Source: Valencia hispanica (Eukaryota > Chordata > Actinopteri > Cyprinodontiformes > Valenciidae). From it: DNA of 64,000 nucleotides. The stretch covers positions 4,672,001 through 4,736,000 of the forward strand of contig OY747707.1 in the NCBI GenBank assembly GCA_963556495.2. Direction: 5' to 3'. Below are positions 10,341 through 22,726 of this stretch, piece after piece; positions within the stretch are counted from its first letter, which is position 1, and every line of letters starts with the position of its first letter. The notes beneath the pieces were generated by a model. The model was given only the letters and a program-made list of their open reading frames with translations. It did not search any database and was not told where the DNA came from. The position numbers were made by a program, and so were the translations under genes.

Positions 10341-11981
10341 AAAATATTTGGCTAATGCGTTCCCTGCTACAGGCTTACCCTCATCTGCCATCTAACAGTT
10401 CCTGATTCCTGTCTCTGTTTCTGCATTAGAGTCTGAAAATGAGGATATTTTTAAGTCAAAGAAAAACTCAAAGCTCCCACAGGAAGAAGATTTCCAACAT
10501 GATCTCATCCTGTTCCTTCAGAACAAACAGGCGTTCTGCATGCACCCAGGATTCTGCAGCCTGGATCTGTTTAACAAGCTGACAGGTGAACCCAGATCGT
10601 CTCCTGCAGGAAGACAAAGCTTCGCTCTGTGGTGCACAAAGGCGACCGGGTAGAAATCCTGCAGACGATGTTCTGTTGAGCAGAAGTTTATGGTAAATAT
10701 TTGGTTAAAATCTTTTCTAAAAAATGAGATAAAAAGCTACCAATAATTGTGCAAAGGTAGCAGATGGATATGAATTTAGAGCTTAACTGTGTCAAAATAT
10801 GTTTTATAATGAGCTGATTTAATGCCGTCTTTGCAGCGATATTCATGTTAGTACAGCCCTGTGATCAGCTCAGGTGAAGCTGATTCATCTAATCAGCAGA
10901 TTGCTGCATCAGAGAGACAGGTGTGCTGAAATCATTGCTGTTAGTTCTGAGCAACAGTTGCCTCCAGAGAGAAGCTGCAATTTGCATCAAAAATGGGGCC
11001 AAATGCAGGGATCAGCAGCTGAGACGAAAGCTCCAGGACCATCTCCTCCTCAGGAAAGAGCTGCAGGATCCTGTAGCCACCAGTGTAGAGCTTGTTCAGC
11101 GATGGCAGCAGGTGTACATGAAGTAAGACAACTTGTCTGCTGTCAGAAGTTTGAGAAAATCGACAAAGATCCTGAATTCTTACAGGAGAAATAAATCAAT
11201 CTACCGGGATGTTTCTGAACCATTCAGACCCATTTTTAACAGAAACCGTTCCTCCTTCATCCCTGCTTTCCTCCAGACGCGTAAGCGACGAGTCCCTTCC
11301 CAGGAGACGCGAATCGGCTACGCATGCGTTCCACTCAGCTGGTCCTGCATAATTTAAAGAGTAGTATGCAGAAAAAAACATTTCATTCTACATTAAAAAG
11401 TATCAAAAACTAACAATCCACTCCCAAGACAGGAGATACTTCTGCCCATGCCTCCTCTCTCCTTTTTCATGTTGTCCTTGTAAAAAGGATCACGGGTATC
11501 ATATAAACTGGGTGATTCACCACTTCAAGGATTAAATTCTCATCATCCATGATGAAAACCAACAAATTAGACCCAGAGAGGGACTGACTTTAACCCTGGT
11601 ATCACAGGTTTGACATGACATGTTTCCACCGCTTTCCACCATCCCAGTAGTAATAATTTATGTGTCGCTGCCCTCTCCTAAATTTACGCGGTGGGTCTAT
11701 TTTTTTTTTTAATGTGCTACACTTCCATAACACGTCAACAGCGAAATATTCACTCCGCTGAAACCCATGAAATGTATTTAGTTTTCCCCAGTGTACATTC
11801 AGAACTAGCCAAGCCCTTTCAACCACCAATTATGATACAGTATAGTCACTCAGTATTTTTATCCAAAGAGTTTTTAATCATCCTTTGGCTTGAAAAACAT
11901 CCAGTTATATTTAATAAACGAGGATGTGTCTAACGAGGCTCATTTGTAAGATTAAAAGACCCTTTTGAAAATAACCTTTAA
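10341..11981. other. Unannotated stretch, no recognisable gene
   Basis: A 106-codon plus-strand frame at 10874-11194 was examined; it has no domain I know. A poly-T run lies at about 11701-11710. No element ends recognised. Confidence 0.5.
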
Positions 11982-12468
11982 AGAGGACATATTCTGAATT
12001 CTTTTAAACAAGTTATAACAGGTCTATGATCTGTACAAAACATGTTAATGAAGTTCTTTGCACCAAATCTCTCTCTCATAAAGCGATGTCACCAGCTCAA
12101 TTATTCACAACTTCAGTCTCTTTCAGAATGAGCTGTTTAAAAGGCTAACATGCATTTATGCAAATTAGCGGCTGCAGACCCCGCCCAGCCATCGTGTTAC
12201 TAGGCTGAGGTTTTTACCACGCATGAAAATGGCCTGAAATTGGAGTTGGTGGGCGAGGTTTGACAGGTGAGGTGAGGGGCGTTTATATGAAAATTCGGCT
12301 TATTGTGGCCTCACAATGAGGCACTTTTTTAATTTGCAAATTTGCACACACAAACAAAAAATGGAACAAAATGTTTTGTTCATGTTTGGACTGTTTATGG
12401 AGGCAGCAGAGACAAAAAAGGCCACAGAAAAAGGATAAAAAAAGTTATTTTTGCATAATACGTCCCCT
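11982..12468 (+). mobile_element. PiggyBac-like non-autonomous element, copy 1
   Basis: Left end AGAGGACATATTCTG follows TTAA at 11978-11981; right end reversed reads AGGGGACGTATTATGC and is followed by TTAT, a one-base variant of TTAA. The interior contains GTTATAACAGGTCT and AACATGTTAATGAAGTTCTT, which are shared in inverted orientation with the copy at 34674-34956. TTAA target sites and AGGGGAC ends fit piggyBac-type elements; there is no transposase frame. Confidence 0.65.
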
Positions 12469-13292
12469 TTATGCAGGATAAATTATGCAAATTAATCTAA
12501 ATAATTTTTCACTTAGTGAAACTAAAATAAAAGATGTTTTCTATAATATTCTCATTTATTGGATAAGGCTGTACACTCATTTTGAATTGTACTTTTCAAA
12601 CTTTTAATGTGTCGGGTATGACAAGCACATTAATAACATAAAAACATTATTGTAAAAGTAACAAAAAACACATTTTACCATTTTTAAAAATATTGTTTAG
12701 TGGAATAAAAACATGAAAGTTTGAAGTTATTACTACTTCAGCTCTTCATACGCTCCAACTTCCTCCCGTTTAACAGAGGGTGTCTTGAATTTCCACAACA
12801 ATAAAAATATTATGGTGGTAAACTAAAACGGATTGTGAGTCATAAATGAACTCAGACCGATTTACAACTAAGGAACACAGAAACAAGACATTTTCACTGA
12901 AAAAAAAAAAAAAAAGATATTTCAATGTTATCCAAGATTTTTCTTCTGACTGGAAATAAGAACATTTTGGAGCGGCCCAGCCAGAGTGCAGCCCTTAATC
13001 TGGTGATGAAGATTAGGGTGATGGAGGGGAGGCCTTTCAATCATCACTACAAATAAATGGCTAATCAAAATACAAGAGGAAGCATGGAAAAAAAGATGCA
13101 AAGCTTTCACTGTTGTAATGTCAATAAACCTTTAGATTGAGATGGGTGGAAATATATATTTTTATTTGCCATAGGTATTAAAATTGACATTAAATTGACA
13201 AAGTCATTTAGGGATTTGTTGTTATTTATTCTATTTAAAGAGATGCCAGTCTGTCCGTTCACCCGCCTGCCTGCCTGCAGACCCTTCCCAAA
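12469..13292. other. Unannotated AT-rich stretch
   Basis: AT-rich sequence with a poly-A run at about 12900-12915. No gene or element end recognised. Confidence 0.5.
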
Positions 13293-13660
13293 AATTAGAA
13301 TATCATGGAAAAGTTTATTTATTTCCATAATTCCATTCAGAATGTTAAACTTCCATAGATTATAGATTCAGGGCCCACAACTTAAACGATTTTAAGTATT
13401 TAGTTGTTTATTTGTACGTAATTTGGGCTTCCGGCTCATAAAATCCACGAAAACAGGAATTCGACAAATTAGAATACTGTGAAGAAATCACCATTTACTT
13501 CTCAGTTTTTGCAGGAAAAAAAGAAAGAAATTAGGATCAAATCAATCAAAATATGCTACTTTTAAAAAGATATGTCAATCTTCAATGCTTTGTAGGGAAG
13601 CTGACTTAATCACTGCCTCGATGCGCCGTGGCATTGCCTGGAAGTTATGGAGTTATGCTA
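13293..13660 (-). mobile_element. Tc1/mariner-like 3' end, minus strand
   Basis: Begins CCAAAAATTAGAATATCATG, a recognisable fish Tc1/mariner-type terminal sequence, and at its right side the minus strand translates to AMPRRIEAVIKSASLQSIED, which matches the C-terminal MPRR.EAVI segment of these transposases. The remainder of the transposase and the other end are missing. Confidence 0.6.
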
Positions 13661-13852
13661 CTAACTAACAGACAGGCAGGCATTTCTGCTGTTCTGTTCT
13701 ATTAAGTTCTTTGCAGACATTTCATAAATCAGAAAAAACTACCTCAACTGCTTTTGCATTTAAAATACAAATTGCTCATTTTACGTTTCAGAGTTATTAG
13801 GGGCAACAGTAGGAGGTGGAGCTGCAGGCAGCAGACCCCAGCCTTACGAACA

Positions 13853-13945
13853 TAATCAATCAAACTTTATTTATAAAGCGTTTTTCATACAAGAGTTGCA
13901 ACTCAAAGTGCTTTACAGATTAAAATTATACCGCACATAACTCCC
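13853..13945 (-). repeat. L2-type LINE 3' tail, minus strand
   Basis: AATCAATCAAACTTTATTTA followed by AAGCGTTTTTCATACAAG and CAAAGTGCTTTACAG is the reversed form of the common fish LINE tail (AAGCACTTTG..GCGCTTTATAAATAAAG). No coding part recognised. Confidence 0.55.
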
Positions 13946-15090
13946 ATGCACACAAACACTTAAGAACAACAATGAAAACGACATAAAAAGGACAGGTTTG
14001 ATGCTAATTGGTCTCCATGGTCCATCAGATGAAGTTTTTAAACATCCTTCAGAAAACTAAAAACACTTCCTGCTCATCCAGAATATATCCATTTTCTCTG
14101 AAACCACGGTGATGCGTTTCTACTGAATGCAAAAGATCTTTAAGATGGTTTCTCCAACATCAGAGGCGGGGAAGCATCTGCCCATTTCAACTCTAAATGT
14201 CTGCAAGAACTCATCCCACACCGACGTTTATTACGCTTCATAATAATAATTCAGCGTTATGACCGTTGTATAAAGAGCACCAGAGGTGACTTCTGCAGAA
14301 CATCGGCTGCTTCGTGCATTCCTGACACGCGTTGCTCCCCCGCCACAGTAAACATGTCACAGGTTTGCACAATGGAAGCATAAATACAGCGTGTGTGTCT
14401 GGGCTGTGGAGACGGGCTTTATCATAATAACAACATGCTCCCACACGGCGTAGCGGCAGCTCGGAGCAGGAAATGTTTGGCTGTCAAACTCTGGAGGAAA
14501 ATAGAAAAGCAGCAGCCCTGGAAGCAATCTGCTGTCACAGTCTTACACCCACCAGGACCGATGTTGGCTCAGTCCAGTTTCTCTTCTTTCCAAATGTATG
14601 GACGACACACACGACTCCTTCAGAACTTTGACAGGGAATTTATCCGTCACGTTTCGGATAAGATATGGTTCATTTAAATGAGATAAACAACTGCAGCAAA
14701 AACATATTTACAGAGCGGCGGCAGGATGGAGCAGGAGATGGACGGGTGAAAGCTGAAGCTCCAGCCTTCACTGACAGTGTTGTGGAAAAGTGTTGGCGCC
14801 TTACAGGTGATACAACATGCAAAACCTATTTAGTATCATAAATAAACCAACTGAAGCATTTTTTTGTCATTTATGTCGTACTTTCAGTTCCTCAGACCTT
14901 CAAGGCGCTTTTAATTTGAAATCCATGACTTTCTGTTTCCTCGGGTCTTAAAAATGATGAGCCCTTTTCCTTAGCCACCCTTCAAAATGGAAAAGACAAG
15001 AGAACACACCGTTCAAGTAACGCTACGGTCAAAAAGGTTCTTACAAACAATGGGTTTGTATGAAACCTGCAGTTCGTAGACATTTGTGGA
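13946..15090. other. Unannotated stretch, no recognisable gene
   Basis: No domain or repeat end recognised on either strand. Confidence 0.5.
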
Positions 15091-15119
15091 GGGGTGGGGC
15101 GGGGGGCCGGGGGGCGGGG
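15091..15119 (+). other. G-quadruplex-capable tract
   Basis: Five runs of four to six G, separated by single bases or CC, within 29 bases. This satisfies the usual four-run rule for a G-quadruplex on the plus strand. No function can be assigned. Confidence 0.6.
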
Positions 15120-16000
15120 CTTCCTCCAGCCTTTTTATGAAGTTGGTGCGGCTGCCGCTAATTCCCAAGAGCAACTTGAGGTATTCTTGAGAAAATTAAG
15201 TGATTTTCTCTTTTTACACTGGCTGTAAAGTGCTTATGTTCTTCGCAAGGGTGCCTTGGAACCTTCCTATGGTTTTCCTACGGCCATCTTACACATGGCA
15301 CCCCCATGAGCAACTCACGACATCTCAAGTCGTTGGTGGGAAGATCCTAGGGCTTGTTTGGTCGGGATAGTGGCGGCTATTTTATCTTGATCATCACATC
15401 TGCTGGAAAATTTGTGAAATAGATTGTGATTTTCAAGATGGTGATACTGCCGAAAGGCTACAACTGCGTTGTTCTTCCGTTGTTCCTTTTTTTTTTTTTT
15501 TCTTGTCTGGAAGTGTGGTACTCACAATTGATGTCTAGAGCAGGTACCAGGTAGAAGCCCAACAGATTTACTTTCCCAAGTGCAGCATCACGCTTTTTGC
15601 TATAATACTCTAAATATATGTAAGAATCTTTAATAGAAATTGCTATGGGTTTGTGTTTTTTCAGACATTATGGAAACAGAGATGGAAAATAAAGGGGAAA
15701 AAGGAAACAAGATCAAGAGAGGTGGGACAAAGATTTAAGAGAGAAAGGGTGAGTTGAAGATGTAAGAGCGGAAATGGAATAAAGAAAATACAAGAAAACA
15801 TCCAGGTCTGCTTCTACACCTGCAGGATGACAGAAAGAGGAAAAAAACAATGATAAACCAAACCAAACAAACAATGGGAACTGAGAACCACACAACCACA
15901 ACCCACAAATAGATATATAATACATATATATAATTCCTTAAATAGGAAACTTTTTAACTGATTGGAATGTTTGTATAATTGTATTGAAATTACTTCTTGT
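15120..16000. other. Unannotated stretch, no recognisable gene
   Basis: Contains a poly-T run near 15488-15501 and no recognised gene. Confidence 0.5.
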
Positions 16001-16062
16001 TAAGTGCCTTGAGATGACATCTGTTGTGAATCGGCGCTATATAAATAAACTGAATTGAATTA
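16001..16062 (+). repeat. LINE 3' tail (L2-type)
   Basis: TAAGTGCCTTGAGATGACAT then CGGCGCTATATAAATAAAC and GAATTGAATT is a typical fish LINE tail. No reverse transcriptase sequence precedes it. Confidence 0.6.
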
Positions 16063-16159
16063 CTATCACTGAAAAGCTCATGGTACAGATTATTACAAGA
16101 TGTATTTGTGGTAACCTCAGCCCAAGAGTGCATCTGTAAACACCAGAATCCCCACACTT

Positions 16160-16299
16160 GTGTGTGTGTATGAGCATGCTGGTGCATATAAGGTTTCTCC
16201 ATACGAGTGTTCAATAGCTGGTGTGAGGATTCATCGATTCGCCTCCCAGGAATCGACGCAGACACGAAGGAGATCGGAACAACAGACCTCCAAAGAACC
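16160..16299. repeat. Left part of GC-rich repeat split by a hAT insertion
   Basis: Removing the hAT element at 16308-16898 and one copy of its target duplication joins this part to 16907-17660. The left boundary is approximate. Confidence 0.4.
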
Positions 16300-16307
16300 C
16301 CCTAGAG

Positions 16308-16898
16308 CAGTGGTCCCCAACCTTTTTTTCGCCACGGACCGGTTGAATATAAGACAATATTTTCACGGACCGGTCTTTAAGGTGTGGCGGATAAATGAAA
16401 CCCGTATAAAACGGGTTATTTTTAAAATTATAACAATAGACGTAAATCCAATGTGAGTTTGCAGCTTTATTAACAGCATCCTCCTAACATCGAGCAGACA
16501 ACATAATAACACGAGTAACACTCAGCCCCCTAACGATCTCTGGTCGCCATGGTAACATGTAAACATACCTTTAATAATTCAAGATTTACCACAAAAACAA
16601 ATACAAAGTGCATGAAAAATCTAACTCACCACAACGCTGAATCAATGAGAGCCTTGGGTCTTTTCCCCTTTCCAAAGAAACGTTTGTTTTCTATCCATCT
16701 TGCTAGCTTGTAGGATTACGTGTCAAGACTGAGCTATGCAACGGGGATATCTGGTTATTTTTCAAAATAAAACAGCGGTCACCCTCAGATAATAAATAAA
16801 ACTGAAATACTGGAAGTTATTTATTCTTTATGTGTGGCTCGCGGCCCGGTACCACATGACCCACGGCCCGGTACCGGTCCGCGGGTTGGGGACCACTG
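16308..16898. mobile_element. hAT non-autonomous element with perfect 8-bp target duplication
   Basis: The ends CAGTGGTCCCCAACC and GGTTGGGGACCACTG are perfect 15-bp inverted repeats. They are flanked by identical CCCTAGAG at 16300-16307 and 16899-16906, the 8-bp target duplication size and pattern expected for hAT transposons. The 591-bp interior has CACGGACCGG and CGGCCCGGTACC near the ends, but no transposase frame that I recognise. It interrupts a GC-rich repeat, so it is the younger of the two. Confidence 0.92.
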
Positions 16899-16906
16899 CC
16901 CTAGAG

Positions 16907-17660
16907 CACAGGAGCCCCAGGCGGACCAATGCAGGGCTGACCGCATCCCCCAGGGCCAACATCCAGCAGCTACAATGCAGGAGGCCCCAGCGACGGGCCC
17001 ATGGGCTCCACCGGCAGTCGGCTACGCCAGGGCAGATCCAGTCATGGAACAAGAGACCCGAGGCGCCCATCCCCCCAGCAGAGACCAACTGACAAGGAAC
17101 CCCCCCCCCCCCCCCCCGCCGCCACTGCCAAGCTGCAGAGGCCATGGCCAGCCGATGCCGGACATGCAGTGCCGTCACCCTGGGCCAATCCCCACAGCCC
17201 ACATCCCAATGCCCCTCTGCCCTACGTTGGGGCGCCACACATATTGCCACAGCGGACGGACGGCATTCCCAGGTCAAGCCCAACCAACACCCGAACACCT
17301 AACTCAACTAACCCCAAAACTCAATCCCGCACACTGCAGAGCACCAAGACCAAACCCACCAATAAACCAACTAAGCACTAAACAGGTGAACAAATAGAGA
17401 CGCCAGACCCCACCTTCGACAAGCCCCTTAAAAACTACCACCAAACAATAAACCCCCAGTATCCCTGCAGCGCATCCATCCCCACCTCAGCCCACAATGA
17501 ACACCCCAGACACACCCGAACAACCACACCACATAGGGAGCACTGCGGCGCACCAAAACCCCTCGACAGTCCATCCTCACTGAGGTCACCCCCGTCGACA
17601 ATTCGCCCACGAATCGCAAACCAAACCGCCATGATCGGACCACAGAATAAAAACAAAACA
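16907..17660. repeat. GC-rich repeat, proline-rich in translation
   Basis: C-rich on the plus strand with an 18-base C run at 17100-17117. Its plus-strand frames translate to proline-rich text (187 codons at 16834-17397, starting within the hAT end) and its minus-strand frames to glycine/tryptophan-rich text. I recognise it as an interspersed fish sequence but cannot assign a class; it may be a retroelement 5' region. I do not regard the frames as genes. Confidence 0.5.
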
Positions 17661-17852
17661 ACCCACCCATGCCGCACACGGTTCTTCCTTTGTTCCTAAG
17701 GCATTCGTACAGATGCCCTAGGAAGAGAGTTTTTGTGCCGCGTTCATAGAAGAACTTCGACAAGACGATCGACCTGGCCAGGAACTTACGAACGGGTTAC
17801 AAACACTGGATTCTTATAAGGCTGCCTTAAGGAAGCCATGGGAAACGGAGAT

Positions 17853-18087
17853 TACCGATTGGGCAAGTTTTCTTACTTAAAAAGATGAGAGGTTTGTAAT
17901 TTTAATCATCGCTTCACTTCAACTGTGAGAGACAGAATGTAAAACAAGAAATCTAGGAAATCAAATTTTTTAAACAAAAGAGAATTCTCTCATCAAGTAC
18001 CTATGATGAAAATTACAGACCTCTCTCATCTTTTTAAGTGGGACAACTTGCACAGTCTGCGGCTGCCAAATACTTTTTGCCCCAATG
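17853..18087. mobile_element. Tc1-like terminal inverted repeats joined (MITE-like)
   Basis: The left half has CTTAAAAAGATGAGAGGT then TTCAACTGTGAGAGACAGAA; the right half has ACAGACCTCTCTCATCTTTTT and CCAAATACTTTTTGCCCCAA, its inverted counterpart. These are the two long terminal repeats of a fish Tc1-like element with the transposase deleted between them. The right end is followed by TA at 18088-18089; the outer part of the left end is missing. Confidence 0.7.
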
Positions 18088-18339
18088 TATGTGTGTTGAT
18101 CTTCATAAACCAGCAAATGGTGGCTAGGAAACGACTTATGGCTTCGAGAACTGCAGTAGAGACTTGCCTCTTATGGCTCACCAAGTCTTCAGAGCAACCA
18201 TTAGGTGCCATCTACAGGCCTACTAGTTGTTTGGGGGACATGGCAGGAAGAAGCCTTTTCTGTCCCATCATGATAAGCGTAAATGTGTGGAGTTTGATCA
18301 ACCCTAATGGACTCAGATCGAGGTCTTCAGCACCCAACA

Positions 18340-18640
18340 CAGATATAGATACAGACTGTATAAAATACGCCTCATCCCCAGCTGTTAAATACAGTGGAGG
18401 ATGTTTGTTGTTGTGTGCTTGTAACTGCAGAGTACATGGCATCATGAGACACTTGAAATGTGGGGACATTTTGAATAAAAATCAGGTGGTATCTGGCACA
18501 AAACTTGTAATAGGTTGTCTATGCATAGCTAAAACAGCACTAAAATGTTTCAGCAGACACACAGTCCACCTTCTTCCATGAACATCTCGGTCCTCAGACC
18601 TCAGTCCTGTAGAAAACAAGTGAGCCGAGCTTAATGCAAG
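18340..18640 (+). pseudogene. Tc1-like transposase relic
   Basis: One frame gives SGGCLLLCACN near 18391-18424, comparable to the HGGGS..LWGC segment of Tc1-like transposases; another gives SSDLSPVENK near 18594-18622, comparable to the SPDLNPIEN motif that holds the third catalytic Asp. Stops and frameshifts separate them. The match is weak but in the right order and spacing. Confidence 0.45.
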
Positions 18641-20852
18641 CAAAGATTTGTTGAATTACTTTAGTTTTCCTTCCAGCAGAGAGTCATTTCAGGTCGTGGT
18701 AAATTATATCTCGGGTCTGGACTCATCGGAGGGCAACTCATGTGTGAAAATTGGTTTTCCTGATCCCTCAACCCCACTAACAGGATGCGAGAGTGATGAT
18801 TCCTTAACCATCCATCTGAGATGGTCGGAGTGAGACGCTGCTCACCGCACCAGTTAGGGTTTAATAGCTTGTTTCACCAGATTTCCAACTCTATATGCTT
18901 TAAATTTTCCCAAATTAAATCCGGATGCTGATTTTTTTTCTTCTGTGTCAGTCAGGCAGAATGGATCATGTTTTAAATATATCGCATATGTAAATATCTG
19001 CATCCTCGGGTAAAATATGGCGCTTTTACGTAGAGGATTCCCCCTAAACTTCAATCATGAAATCTCCACAAATCCAGATGAGTAATCCTTGGATAAAAAT
19101 GCCCAGTAATGGGAGTCTCTTTCCAATTCATGGTTCCCACTTTCAAGCCTATTAAGCCGAGTCTTAATCTCTCTATAGCTAATCTAAAATGCATTTCCCC
19201 AAAATCCCAAAAATATAATGCAACTGCAGCAACAATTTAATAGCAAGGATTATTTCTTAAATCTTCTGCAATTCACAGAACGACTTAAGCTAATTACCTG
19301 CATGACAGAAATGACTGCAGCAGGTTACAGTGCAGCTATTCATTGCACCCCTTAAGTGTTCTGCCTGAACGGAGACTTTGTTGGCTGTTTTTCTCAAGAA
19401 GGGCAAGAAGGATCTCCGGTAGCAGTCAGTCTCGCAACAAATCTGAAGAAGCCTCTGACTGAACACCGTTGCTGTATAAGAGTATCATAAATGTCGTGAC
19501 ATGCTAACAGCTCAATATCCAGGCAGCAAAGCTGATATGGCTTCATTTTCCGTCTGGTTAGTCTATTATTTCCTGCATATGTTGACTCTACTCCACAATA
19601 ACATACAGATATATAATGTTTTTTTTGTTAAAAAAACCTTTTACATCTCAGTCAGGATTCCCTGAAACAAGAGAAGTTTCTTTTCACAGGCACTGCTTTG
19701 GTTTAACACAAGCAAATGTATAAAAATTTATGCATTTTTATTTTAATATTTTAACCGAAAAGATGAAAATCATCACCTCTAACATTTCCTCCTGTTTCTG
19801 CTTGATAAAACGTTCCCGACCTGCAACATACAGTCATTTTACTGTCTGAATCTGCCTGAAATGCGCAGATTCGCTCTGTTTATCATCATGACGTGGATTT
19901 TCCAGGTCAGCTTTAACTTTTATAGAGGCTCGAGATGTAGAAGAGGCAAATGCGAGCAGGAGGAGCGACTGAAGAGAAGCCGAGAGGTTCAAACTTGCTT
20001 AAAAGGCCGAGGTACGCAGAAAAAGATGCCCTGAGCTCGATGAAAGGCTCCGGTTTTAAATGGTTTCCATGTTTCAATAAAAGGAGCCGAGTCCTCTCTC
20101 GGAGTGCAGCCGTAAGAATAAATAAAAACCTCTTTGATCCCAGTGAGAGAACATCAAAGATCCGTTTGTCTGGTTTCTGCTGGATCACCATTAAACCACC
20201 TTCAAGCTTTAGTTTGCACTGAAACAGGTGATAAAGACTAATGAACATGTCCTATTCATCCCTTTATCACATTAATAACCCGCTGACTGAGCTGCAGAAA
20301 TGATAACATTATGAGATGATTAATCATCAGAGAAACTGATAGTTAAAAAGGGAGCAGGAATCACCGAGAGACTCGTCCCCCAATGCTTGCACAGACCAAG
20401 TCTTCCTGAAGCTGCACGAAAACCAAACAAAGTAGGAAAGCTTTGATGCGCGCTCCAGCTGCTTGTAATGACAGCTCGTCGCAGCAGCCTGCGACTCTTT
20501 GCTGTCAGCAGCCGACAGAAACCGCTGTGAGAGCGAGACACAAAGTCATGTCTGCAGACAGCGTAGAGACGTTCGCAGCTGACCCCCCAGATCCCCCCCC
20601 TTTCTTGCTTTCTATCTTCTGGGTCAGCTCCTATTTTTGGTAATCTTTATCTGACTGGAAATTATAACTTTGCCTTTTGAAGCTTCCATAGTTTTATGTT
20701 GGTGCTCCTTCAACATTTCCCTCGTAAACGTCGGTGACTAATGAGTCACCCTCTTATACCACTAATAACCTTTTAAAAGTTATCAGGACAATGCTTTACC
20801 ATTTAGGCCATAAACATGGAAGCTTTTATTCACTAATTCTACAGGGCGTACA
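18641..20852. other. Unannotated stretch, no recognisable gene
   Basis: A 111-codon minus-strand frame at 19913-20248 has no known domain. About 19080-19340 is free of obvious repeats and rich in TAAT-type words; it could be conserved non-coding sequence, which I cannot test here. Confidence 0.4.
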
Positions 20853-21430
20853 CTAGGGGTGTAACGGTACATGTCCGTTGCACTTTAGGACAGCAACACA
20901 TTTGACTCTGCAAACAAATACAGCCCATCCTCCTGCTAGCTGAAGTTTTGGCCAGCGACTCCTCTGTTGTTAAAGCCTCCTGTTTGGGAAGGCTTTGGCT
21001 TCCCGGTGTTACGGAACAACGCATTTTAATGTTAACTGGTGACCAACAACACCAGTTGGTGTTGCCGAAGGACCTCGATTAGCTGGCCTCGTTGGTGCCG
21101 TTCTCTTAACGTAGCAATAAAGTACAAGCAGACTGGAAATCTGACTGTAATGACGTGTTAAAAAAGTTTCTTCCAGGAATTAGTCAGTGACGTCTGCGTT
21201 GTTTCGCCGAAGCAGGAGGAGCACCGACCCCACCACAGTGTCCCACATAAATACTAAAATAAAGTTATTTATCCAAAATTGTTTATATGTAGCTCTCTGT
21301 TCAGCTTGTTCGGATTGAATATTATTCAAAATGAATGACAGAATGAAAATAAAAATACGTTATCATTTTAACATTTTTAAATAATTATAATTTTAAGACA
21401 GATTTTTCTGACCCCTTTGGGTCGAGCGGA
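20853..21430 (+). mobile_element. Probable hAT-type fragment
   Basis: Starts with TAGGGGTGTAACGGTACATG, a frequent start of fish hAT elements. Its last 190 bases (about 21240-21430, with GTTCAGCTTGTTCGGATTGA) reappear reversed at about 26275-26425, beside hAT copy C. No transposase domain recognised in between. Confidence 0.45.
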
Positions 21431-21974
21431 GAGATGAGCAGGCGGTTTTATGAGCTGCTTTAAGCCCTGTGCTGCTGTGCAGCTCCTGCTAGCTTCTGTC
21501 TCATCGTTTTTCTCATTGGCTCCAGGGACACGTCCCGTGATCTGGCGGTCAATAGCAGCAAATCCAGCATTTGCTTCTTCCTATGTGTCACAAATGCAAA
21601 CAAATATCAAAAATGAACATTTCCATCTTTTAAAAAATTGTGGTATTGATTTGTGCTTTTATTAAATTCAAAGTTAAATCAAATAAAACAATTTGACACA
21701 CTTTAGCTTGCAGAAATTCCACATGCATATCATTTGTCATCCACAAGGGGGTGCTGAACCTGAGGGCCATGGACAAGAGACTTAGAGAACTTTTTCCAAG
21801 GCAGAGTGACAAAATATGACCAAATCCAAATCTGGGATGTTAAACACACTTATGTATCCAGGTTGTAACAGCTTCTTTAGGGCCTAAATGTACTCGCTTT
21901 AATCCTGTGTACGAGGGTTTATCATGGCTGCCTCGCATGATTGCGTTTGTTTGAAGCATTGTTTGTGCAAGTAA
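21431..21974. other. Unannotated stretch
   Basis: No gene or repeat end recognised. Confidence 0.5.
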
Positions 21975-22275
21975 GTTTTGTCAGGATGTGGCATGGACCC
22001 AAACGCAGGTGTTGGTGAGGTGCAGCGATTCTTTATTGGTGATGATGATGATGACGACAGGAACTACAAGACGGGACACCAGGCTGATACGAACAAGCAG
22101 GAGGAAGACAGTAGGATAAGACTCAGCGTAGCAAACAGTATGATCCAACTAAGAGTGAGAAGAGGTGAAGGGTTTAAGTAGACCGAGGCAATGAGGATCA
22201 GGTGGTGGTTGAGATTAGAGACAGCTGCAGATAATGATAAATTAGGGAGTGCTGATGGCTTGGATAGCGTCCTCT
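21975..22275. repeat. Second copy of the short element seen at 9.4 kb
   Basis: Begins near TTGTCAGGATGTGGCATGGA, contains a GATGATGATGATGATGACGA run and GTGAAGGGTTTAAGTAGAC, and ends near GATAGCGTCCTCTGAAA. Related to 9445-9645, with a larger interior. No coding content. Confidence 0.5.
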
Positions 22276-22302
22276 GAAATTAATATTGCAATATGCGAGT
22301 AA

Positions 22303-22524
22303 CCTGTAGGGGGAGTGCAGAGCGCCGGTCAACGACGGCAAAAGCAGTCGGAACACAAGCCACAACAGCGGTAAATATGGTCCTACATACCGTCTACGAA
22401 GCTGCTGCCATCTTTTTTCTGTCAGCTGATGATCTCCTCTACGGTCGAAACATTTGTTTTGTTTATACCCTACAAATCCAGCACTCTATCTGGTCTGAGT
22501 TCTGTACTCTGCCCCCTAGCGCGA
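22303..22524. repeat. Imperfect inverted-repeat segment
   Basis: CTGTAGGGGGAGTGCAGAGC at the left is approximately inverted at the right (ACTCTGCCCCCTAGCG). The arrangement suggests a small non-autonomous DNA element about 0.2 kb long. Confidence 0.35.
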
Positions 22525-22726
22525 TTCTCCAGTACTACGGGCAGTGCAAGACAAGACGCAGCGTGCCGCTTGCGTCAACGCGAGGTGGAAAAGCAAGATT
22601 ACTCTCTGCCTTAGTTTTCCTCCAATTAGTTTGACGGTTTTACAGGATGTCTTTCACATCGAAGGTGGAGAAAGTTTAAAATATTTTTATGATGTTACAT
22701 TTTTAAATCATAATACATCTGTCAGG

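Noticed and set aside
16834..17397. 187-codon proline-rich plus-strand reading frame
   Set aside because: It starts inside the end of a hAT element and runs through a C-rich repeat; long frames are expected in such GC-rich, stop-poor text on several frames of both strands.
18003..18581. 192-codon plus-strand reading frame
   Set aside because: It begins in a Tc1 terminal repeat and passes through scraps of transposase in the wrong frame; no coherent domain.
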